DNA of 64,000 nucleotides. Source: Siderastrea siderea. Its lineage: Eukaryota; Cnidaria; Anthozoa; Scleractinia; Rhizangiidae. The number at the start of each line of letters is the position of its first letter. Positions within the stretch are counted from its first letter, which is position 1. The DNA lies in the NCBI GenBank assembly GCA_964030785.1, contig OZ034969.1:31311601-31375600 (forward strand). The letters are read 5' to 3'. Positions 56,510 to 64,000 of the stretch are shown here, piece by piece. Under the pieces are notes generated by a model that ran no database searches, was not told the DNA's origin, and saw only the letters and a program-made list of their open reading frames with translations. The position numbers and the translations under genes are program-made.

Positions 56510-56685
56510 ATCGGGGACGCGGGCAAAGGAGTTCGGGTATGTGGGGACGTGAGATTGGGGACGTGGGCAAAAGAGGTCTGAGATATGGGGACGTGAGATC
56601 GGGGAGTGGGAAAAGGAAGTCGGGGATGTGGGGACGTGAGATCGGGGACGCTGGACAAGGAGGTCGAGGATGCGGGGAAGTGAAA
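56510..56685. repeat. G-rich minisatellite ('ggggacgtgagatcgggga')
   Basis: Units of about 40-48 bases alternate 'gggcaaaggaggtc' and 'ggggacgtgagatcgggga', with four to five degenerate units. Antisense frames (56446-56803) rich in Ser/Pro/His are repeat translations. The last 96 bases recur at 57541-57636. Confidence 0.85.
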
Positions 56686-57540
56686 TGTGGAACTGAGTTC
56701 TTTTGTTTGGAAGATACTGGGTGTTTGGATCTATTTTGAATTCATTGTCACCTGTGTATATGAAATTGTACCTCGCAACTGCCTGTGGCAGAGATATTGT
56801 CACCGAACCTAGCGCTACGAACTGCTAACCCGAGACCGCGGTGTAATTACAGCGAGGACAGCACTGCGACGATAACTTACATCAAAGGGACTGCTGAAAC
56901 TAGTGTACGTAAGTGTTGGTCCCAAACCGGCCAAGAAAGGATAAACCTTTATCCTCTCCAGTCACAAACCAATCACCACAGCCAAGAACTACTTTATTTG
57001 GGTAGTTTGTCCGAGTCCGTTAGATACTTGACATTTATTCTAATCTACGAGCACTCGTTGGATTTTAGGTGATAAAAAACCTGCAATGAGTTCTTATCTC
57101 AAACAAAAAATATCCAACAAGAGGCGCGAGTGGAACAATTGTTTTATTAAATTCTTAACTTTGGTAATCGTCGCTGAATGTCTTGCTATATATTTGGGCA
57201 AAAATTACCCTTCGCGGCGAAAGCGTTTGAAAGTTGCAACACCGTTGACATGACATCCAATTTCCTTATAAGGCAAAAAGCAGCTGGTTATTCACTCACA
57301 ACCTGCGTGCGGGAAACCAATAAGAACACTAGAAATTAAGATAATCGAATTTTAAAATGTAATAATTATACATGTATTATCTTTTCAGCGTCAATTATTG
57401 TTTCCTCTCTTTTCTTGTAAGGAGCTTTGACAGTTGTTGCACCTTGAGGTCTCAGAACCATTTTTACAGGCTTATTATAATTACAGGTGTATCTGAGAGA
57501 TAGTTACACACAGCGGTTTCAAATCGGTTGTTAATTAGGT

Positions 57541-57645
57541 GACGTGAGATCGGGGAGTGGGAAAAGGAAGTCGGGGATGTGGGGACGTGAGATCGGGGAC
57601 GCTGGACAAGGAGGTCGAGGATGCGGGGAAGTGAAAAAGCCCATG
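57541..57645. repeat. Minisatellite fragment inserted between 21-bp direct repeats
   Basis: 57541-57636 is identical to 56590-56685. The insert is flanked by a 21-bp direct repeat starting 'caaatcggttgttaattagg' (57520-57540 and 57646-57666). Confidence 0.9.
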
Positions 57646-57820
57646 CAAATCGGTTGTTAATTAGGTTGGCCAAAAATAATTAATAATGATTAAAAACTAA
57701 TAATAAGTAAACTATTAAACGATTAATGATTAATAATTAAAAACTAATAATGACGTAAATAACTAAAATTTCGTTGTTTTCGCTTTTTCTTATTTCTGGT
57801 TTTGTTTCTTTCTTTTATTA

Positions 57821-58474
57821 TTATTTTTCCAGTAAAACGCTTCTCTCACCAGATTCCCAGTCACGCGCTATGATCTCAAAATGATCCACAAACCCGTGAT
57901 ATTTACAGAACTGATCCAGTGCTAACTCGCTCTCAAATATCTTCCCGGGTCCAATCCACTGCAGCGGTTCCATAGCAGAGTTATCTGTGATAAGAACGCA
58001 AGGAGTCGACGGACAGACTTCCCTAATCTTTGCCATCCATTTTGGAACCACATCCATCGAATATGGTCTCTGTGGTCCCCAGAATACTAATGCTCCATGT
58101 GCACCTTTAAAGAAAATCCTTGCTATTCTTGCTAAGTATAACGCATGCTCCGCCATCTGCCAGAGGTATAGAGTGACCGTGACTGGTTCGTGTTCATCAC
58201 TTTTTTTCCACCTTATTAATTTTGTCTGGAAGTACGGCCTAGGCCTCTGCATTGGTGGTCATACTTGAAGATAATCGTACATAAACACGCCGTTGGTTTC
58301 TGCTGCGCCAGTATAGTCTCCTACACAAATAATTCACCACCTCGCGCGTGGTCAATCTTGCTAAGTTCCGCCGGGACGTTTGTTTTAAATGTCTTCATTT
58401 CCACTTCCTTTCCTAGAGTCTCCAAAAGATTCTCGTTAACCTCCTTTGGCTTTTCATACGTTGTAGCCATGGAA
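57821..58474 (-). pseudogene. Rab32-like pseudoGTPase, broken copy 2
   Basis: The minus strand begins at the conserved MATTYEKPKEVNENLLETLG near 58474. A shift within 'ggtgaattatttg' changes frame, giving an early TAG, and a TGG-to-TGA change follows DYLQV (where copy 1 has DYLNVW). From 58252 the frame is open again (PVTVTLYLWQMAEHALYL... GALVFWG... MEPLQWIGPGKIFESELALD) and stops early at 57821, where homology to copy 1 ends (ERSV then LLEK). The switch-II block WEIAEQERF is degraded to WQMAEHALY. A pseudogene is the simplest reading. Confidence 0.75.
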
Positions 58475-58799
58475 GAAAGAAAACAGAGTTCAGATTTCCA
58501 GGTTTATCAACTATTCAGCTAAATGCTTTGTGCAAACAGTCCTGATGTTCCCAAATGTGAAATGCACGGACTGTTACTTTTCAATCTTTGATTATGGTGT
58601 CCTTTTTTAAAATTACAAACTGAGGAACTACACGTACTAGTTCCTGTAGATGTACGGAAATTGGAGAAGCTCTTTGTTGCTTTACAGTGATGTCACGAGA
58701 CAGGCCGGTGACCAGTTGATTGACTAAGTGGGCAAGAGGTGTTAAAGTCGTGAAGGGAGAGGAATTAGCTCCCTGTATGAACTATGATTTCTTTCTTCC

Positions 58800-58925
58800 A
58801 TGGCTACAAAGAATGAAATGCCAGAGAAGCTCAACGAGAAATTATTGGGGACTCTAGGAGAGGAAGTGGAGATAAATACATTTAAAACGACTGGAAGGTT
58901 AAGGAAATGGTGGTTTCATATTTCT
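58800..58925 (+). pseudogene. Rab32-like pseudoGTPase, N-terminal fragment (copy 4)
   Basis: The ATG at 58800 encodes MATKNEMPEKLNEKLLGTLG and EEVEINTFKTT, the conserved N-terminal block of the family. After about 37 codons the similarity stops and unrelated A-rich sequence follows. The fragment is head-to-head with copy 2, about 325 bases apart, and opposite in strand to the three other copies. Confidence 0.75.
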
Positions 58926-59294
58926 GACAAAAAAAAAAAAAACAGTTTAGACTCGGCTCTGCTCTACGACCAAGCTTACCAAAAACATCACATCTTATGT
59001 CAAGAGAAAAAAAGATGACTTCATTGGATTGAAATCCAACGTTTATGAGGAACGTTTACTTCATGATACAAGGTCATTAGTCATTTACAAGCTCTTGGTA
59101 TGGAGAGTGAATATCGCCATGTCAAGTTATATGAACTGATATCATGTCAAATTTAATACCAGGTAATCAAAGTCGGGTACCTGATGGAAATTATACCTGA
59201 CGGAAATTATGGTAACAGATTGCCGTGTACACAGCGACATTTTCGTAGAGTGGATGATTATATTTCGTTTAATGTTTTCATAACAAACATCGCT

Positions 59295-60114
59295 TTATTT
59301 ATGTGGTTTGATTGACTTCCATATTTGTGACATCCAAGTTTTTGTTTGTGTTTGTTCTTTCTGTAAAATCTCTTCGGTATTTGTTTGTTCGTTGTGCAAA
59401 ATCTCTTTAGGTTTTCTCTGTTCGTGCAACAAAATCTCTTCTAAAAGGCAGTTTACAGCTTGTCCGAAAACACTTTTCTCACCAGATACCCAGTCACGAG
59501 ACTTGATGATCTCAAAATGACCCACAAACCCGTGATCTTTACAGAACTGATCCAGTGCTAACTCGCTCTCAAACATCTTCCCCGGTCCAATCCACTGCAA
59601 TGGTTCCTTTGGTTTAGCAAACTAAGTTATCTGTGATAAAAACGCACGGAATTAACGGGCAAACCTCCTTAATCAATGTCAGCCATTTGGGAACTCCATC
59701 CATCGATGATGGATTGCACTTCCCCCAGAATACCAAAGTTCCATGGCTGTCCTCGAAGTAAACCTTTGTCATGTTTGCAAAGCGCTCCTTTTCGTCTATT
59801 TCCCAGAACTGTAAATTAATCGAGATTGGTTCATGATCTTTTTCTCTTCTTTGCCATCTTATGTTCTTTAAGTAAACTGGCGGAGGCCGAGATGAGTTAC
59901 AACAGCCTCTACTCCTATTTTGAAGATAATCTTCGATAAACACGCTTTTGGTTCCAACACCGCCTGTATAGTCCCCAACGCAAATAATTTTTGCCAACCA
60001 ACCATCTTCGACAGGGATCACGTTTGTTTTAAACGTTTTCATTTCAACTTCCTCACCGAGAGTCCCCAGAAGTTTGTTATTAACCTCCTCTGGTAATTCA
60101 TACTTTGAAGCCAT
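59295..60114 (-). pseudogene. Rab32-like pseudoGTPase, frameshifted copy 3
   Basis: The start at 60114 (MASKYELPEEVNNKLLGTLG) runs to ITDNLVC and TAA at 59614. The rest (MQWIGPGKMFESELALDQFC... to KSIKPHK) is open from 59600 to 59295 in another frame. Relative to copy 1, about ten extra bases lie between 'gataac' and 'gaacc', giving a frameshift and a stop. The P-loop is GDYTGGVGTKS and switch II is WEIDEKERFANM. The second part adds a C-terminal extension of three 11-residue repeats (ILLHEQRKPKE, ILHNEQTNTEE, ILQKEQTQTKT). Both frames are otherwise well kept, so a young pseudogene, a polymorphic allele or an assembly error are all possible. Confidence 0.7.
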
Positions 60115-61920
60115 GGCCTGAAGAAAGAATTATTGCGAATATTACCGATGTAGACGGAAAGAGATGTACACTTCCGAACTTATTTGCTAACTGTGAAGTG
60201 TTGACTTTAATAAGAAGCTATATCGTTCATCTTGGTGCTCCTAAATGTTAAATTCAGGTACCCTTTTCCGTGCTCGATGGTGTCTTTTTGGTTTATGAGA
60301 AGCAAGGTTCCTCCCGATGCATAGCTGACTGGTGCATAGATGACTGGGACGCTTTCCTTACGTTGCAAGCTCTCGATCTGCCAATGCAGTGTAGGGTCAG
60401 GTCAGTCACTTGACAGCTGCGTGATAAGGTCATTGATTATTTTCGTAGATATGATTACAGTACTGACCTGCCAAGTCCTGAGAATAAATGTCAGCATTTC
60501 TCGTAATTGCGTAAGCTGTGTTTCATTTTTTTTTTTTTTGTATTCCGTTCCCGACCATTCTGAAGAGCTTATCGAGTGCTGTTACATATACATCGCACAA
60601 CATTCGGGGGCCGCGCACGAGAAAGAGAGATGGGACGGTAACGTGGAAAATGTAATCTATCCTTTCACCTTCCCCCCCCCCCCCCCCCCACAGGGCAGTG
60701 TTTTGCGCTAAAGAAAGTTTCCACCTCCCACCCTGGCCTTTCCCTTTCTTCCTCCGTTTTATGATGCATCTGTCACGCAAGCTATTGCATTGCTGGGCAT
60801 GGGGTGTGTAAGGGAGAGGAATTAGCCCCCAAAGATGCTATATATGATTCTCTTCTGGGAAGTATGCGGAGAGATGGTTTCATGTTGTTAACATATGGTA
60901 AATTAGTTTCGCCCTGACCCTGGCTGTTTCTAACACCGAAAAATCTCCGTTACTAAAGCCTATCCACTTACAATCCTACCCGGCTATAGACCCACCCGGT
61001 TATTGGCCCCAGCCCTCAAATAAAATACGATTACGCTGTATACCGGCTCCTATATATGAGCATACCACATCATCTAAAGTATGGTTTCACCATACTTGCC
61101 GCAAAAAGACCTTACGCAGTTCTAGAGAATCAGCGCATACCACCGGGATTTAAGGTAACCGATAAAAGTTCCTCAAGCGCATCAAATCTTATGTCTTAAT
61201 TTCTTTTATATTTGTTTGTATGGAAATCGAACTTGTACCGTGTATACCATGCAATTAAGCATTAGTCATGTTACCAGCTCTTACAGAGAAGATTGAATAT
61301 TGCCATGTCAAGATGGGATAGTAACCAAGTTGATACATGAGAACAATGCAGAAGCAGTTTGTACTTCTGTCAGTTCACGTTCATCTTTTATGTGAAAATT
61401 AACATATCAGGCACAAATATCATCCGAAAGCTCAACGTTGAGCTTTTAATGCCTGTTCTAAAAATTTGATGTGAGGGTTCCCTGTGGCTTCTCTGCCCTG
61501 ATTGTGTGTAAGGGTTCCCTGTGGCTTCTCTGCCCTGATTGTGTGTGTGGCTCGTTTACAGCCCAGTTGATGTGGGGAAGTTAGGTAGGGGGACAACGGG
61601 AATAGCCGGATAATCATAAGAAGCTAGACACTCATTTGGCCGGCGGTGAGCCAGTATAGTTCCGTAAGTAGGTTAACATTACCACCCCGTCGTAAGGTCG
61701 TTACAGTTAAGGACAGATTTTGAGCTTCAGTAGTATTTTATTGGTTTATTTTAGTTCTATGTACAATAACTTAAGGGGGGATTCTACCTGAAATTGACTC
61801 AAAAATGTGTTTTTTTGTTTTCTTCATAAATGACAAGTTCAACTACTTGGCTTTACTTTGGTAAAAGCTTTTTTTCGAATATCTTAAAGAATAAGTGAAA
61901 TATAAACGTTTTTTTTAAAA
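60115..61920. other. Non-coding DNA after the Rab-like cluster
   Basis: It holds a T run (60528-60539), a poly-C run (60672-60689) and a 37-bp duplicated unit (61471-61545). Otherwise I see no gene or notable structure. Confidence 0.5.
61471..61545. repeat. 37-bp tandem duplication
   Basis: 'agggttccctgtggcttctc' followed by 'tgccctgattgtgtgt' occurs twice in direct succession, with one difference (gtgag/gtaag). Confidence 0.9.
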
Positions 61921-61930
61921 GAGGAATTTG

Positions 61931-61944
61931 GTTACCATGGCAAC
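61931..61944. promoter_or_regulatory. Perfect RFX X-box (GTTACCATGGCAAC)
   Basis: It matches the RFX consensus GTNRCC-N0-3-RGYAAC as a full inverted repeat. X-boxes mark promoters of ciliary and some other genes. It lies about 260 bases upstream of an AAGATGGCGGC motif and about 560 bases upstream of a good splice donor. Confidence 0.5.
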
Positions 61945-62192
61945 GGAAGTTCGCATTTTTTGTTTTTTCCTTGTTTACACCTCTGTTTGCCCCCCCGAAT
62001 CTCTGAAACAAGGCAGAAACCGACTTGGTCATCTTTGTGACCCCATACATGAAGATATACGTGAGAAAATGAAAGAGAGGCACTGGGGATGAGTTGAAAA
62101 TTGCATCGAGTAACAAAGGAGACTTTTGTCTGATTGGTTAATCGTTTTCCTAGTACCCAGATTCCTGAAACGTGCGCGCCAGTGAAATAAAC

Positions 62193-62502
62193 AAAGATGG
62201 CGGCCTGAGTGAAAGAAGTAGTTTTCATTGCTTGATCACTTATTCTTAACCTTTTTGGTACATATGGCAATTCCAGGCCCTTTTAACTTCTCAGTGGCGT
62301 AAAGAAATTGGTTTAAGGTATTTTAAAGCGGGAAACGAGTATTTAGCACGGGCTTTTGCATTTGTGAGCAGGAAAATTTTTCCTTCACTGAAGATGAAGT
62401 GAGGGAGACAAGATTAGATGTCACAATAAAATCAGGAGGCATTCAAAGACTGAGAGGACAGGGAGATTCGAAGTCTTAGAGCGGTCGTTTTTACCGAAGC
62501 AG
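62193..62502 (+). promoter_or_regulatory. Candidate promoter and 5'UTR exon of a gene leaving the right edge
   Basis: 'AAGATGGCGGC' (YY1-like, common at transcription starts) is at 62193. A CpG-containing stretch follows, and a strong donor GAAGCAG|gtaagc ends at 62502. No coding exon follows within the window, so the gene cannot be named. Confidence 0.3.
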
Positions 62503-64000
62503 GTAAGCTATCCTACTCACAATTTTAAAAATTAGTGTTCGCTTGCAAGGTTTTGTTAGCTTTTGCTACACATCAATCGATCAGTGAACTTTCCTTGTTT
62601 GAAGGGGCCGTGGCGGTCACTCAGCGGTCAAGTAATCTCGGAGTCAAAGAGGTGCAAAAAACCATGAAACTACTTTAGAAGACCTGCAGTTAATCACTGA
62701 TTGATTAACAATGCAGGCAAACGAGAATTATCTCAGCTAAAATAACATTAAAATAAACTTGTACAATATCATTTCAGTTCATACTTTCAGCTAATAAAAT
62801 TTACAAGGACCCCGCTCGGTTTTCCGTTTGATCTTAATTTAGAAGTTTTTTCATTTTGTAGTCATCCGATGGACTGTTAAAGTTTTTTTTATAAAGACCC
62901 AAAAGGACATATGTGAAGGTGGAAATGCAAAATAATTTTGCTTGAAGAATTTTAAGGACATCAAGAGAACATTTGATGTTTACAAACATTGACTTTTTGG
63001 TTATTAAAATTTGTAAAGCAAGAGTCTTGTCTCATTAGCCAATGGGCCTCTTGTTGCCTTATTTACACCAAAGGATTCCTTGTTGGAATTAACTCAGTTT
63101 TGTATGATTTCATTTGTGTTTGTCACCAGCAAAGTGTTTTTCCCGTCAATTTTTGCCTTGCATAATCTAAAACTACCTTAGTTTTTTGACAAAAAGGTTG
63201 GTTATGTTTTATAATTTTATTCAGGGCAGTAGAATCCTGGTATTAGTTCTAAATAAAATGGTCTGCGAGCATCTAAAAATCAGTATCTTAATTCACACGC
63301 TCACACACAATATGAAGCATCAAAAAGCAACTCGACCGTTACTTCGCACCTCAGTTATGAATCGACTAATATTAACAGCTTTATCCCAGGAAAGTCTTGC
63401 TTTATCCTGATTGGACAATTACTATGCGTAATTATGCTTAAACACTACAAGGGCTCCTACTGACAGTAGATGCTTTGACTTCTGAAAGAGCTACCCTTTA
63501 AAATTTTAAATAAAGGAGTCTAATTTTAATGGCAACAGGAAGCCTTAGGTTATGTACACAGTTAGCACGTATCATAGTTTCCATCAGTCTTTAATACCAG
63601 TCTTGAAAGCTTTTCTTTCAGGAGATTTTAAAGAAGACCAGCACCCAGTAACCTTGGATATAAGTTCATGAGCTTATGTTTGGGCTGTTGATTTATATTC
63701 TTAGAAAATGTTTGTGAACCAAAGGATTTTCATGTAGTTGTTGTCTTGTCAGTAAGTTTTCAAGTAGCTGACTCCACAAAATACGTTGCAGGTGGTTAGA
63801 AATGACAAGTAAAAATTGGCAACTCTTCACTTTAACTGGTAACTTCTTATTATGATAAACCTTTCTGTGGAAAGCTGCACTCATTTTTTGTTCCAGTGTC
63901 TGATGGCTATGATCTTTTATCCTTGATCAAAAAATGACCTTATGATATTGCCTAAATAACTCTTTTCTTTTTAAGTTACAGTTGATTTTGCAACTTTTCA
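62503..64000. other. AT-rich non-coding DNA to the window edge
   Basis: No exon, RNA gene or repeat structure is recognisable. If the donor at 62502 is real, this is its first intron. Confidence 0.4.

Larger units (their letters stand above)
54039..57820. other. Intergenic DNA between Rab-like copies
   Basis: Contents: a 'cgtccgtacgtccgtacatc' microsatellite (54775-54820), a tRNA-like segment (55311-55380), an A/C-rich run (55466-55515), a fold-back element (55625-55781), a minisatellite (56510-56685) and its partial copy (57541-57636). No gene is supported. Confidence 0.6.

Noticed and set aside
56446..56803. Ser/Pro/His-rich antisense frames
   Set aside because: They translate the G-rich minisatellite; the repeat explains the composition.

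Overview
The window is animal nuclear DNA, most likely from a cnidarian, probably a stony coral (hexacoral). The sequence shows spliced genes with GT-AG introns, introns of hundreds to thousands of bases, AT-rich intergenic DNA, and a dense population of small fold-back (MITE-like) repeats. The coding exons match animal-specific families (SNRK, stathmin-domain proteins, MTG/ETO co-repressors, Rab32-like proteins). The coral assignment is inference from repeat types I recall from coral genomes (247-bp tRNA-like units, Penelope-like GIY-YIG tails, 'gtggaaccccgatataacgaa' MITEs). It was not checked against a database.

Layout. 1-12.5 kb: the 3' part of an SNRK kinase gene on the plus strand. It begins inside an intron, has four coding exons (5195-11165) and probably a 3'UTR ending near 12.5 kb; the exons for the kinase N-lobe lie outside the window. 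13.8-15.1 kb: a two-exon minus-strand gene for a stathmin-domain protein resembling STMND1. 15.3-29.6 kb: a gene-poor stretch with several fold-back elements and no convincing exon. 29.6-31.3 kb: a tandem array of seven 247-bp units, each carrying a minus-strand tRNA-Thr(GGT)-like gene with an oligo-T terminator; two unit subtypes alternate. 36.5-47.6 kb: a CBFA2T/RUNX1T1 (MTG/ETO, nervy) co-repressor gene with ten well-supported coding exons (39788-45283), a possible upstream first coding exon near 36.5 kb and a long 3' region. 50.7-52.2 kb: two nearly identical tails of a Penelope-like retroelement facing away from each other. 52.4-52.9 kb: two arrays of one 21-bp repeat in opposite orientation. 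53.3-60.1 kb: a local cluster of one apparently intact gene and three broken relatives encoding a Rab32-like protein in which every GTP-binding motif is changed. 60.1-64 kb: mostly non-coding, with a candidate promoter (RFX X-box, AAGATGGCGGC motif, splice donor) for a gene running off the right edge.

How the genes relate. The genes do not form a pathway, and I see no operon. SNRK is a LKB1-dependent AMPK-related kinase, the MTG protein is a nuclear co-repressor scaffold, and the stathmin-domain protein is presumably a tubulin-related factor. The most unusual system here is the Rab32-like pseudoGTPase cluster. It has conserved family features (an N-terminal block, a permuted P-loop, loss of the prenylation cysteines) that suggest an expanded, lineage-specific family of non-GTPase Rab folds.
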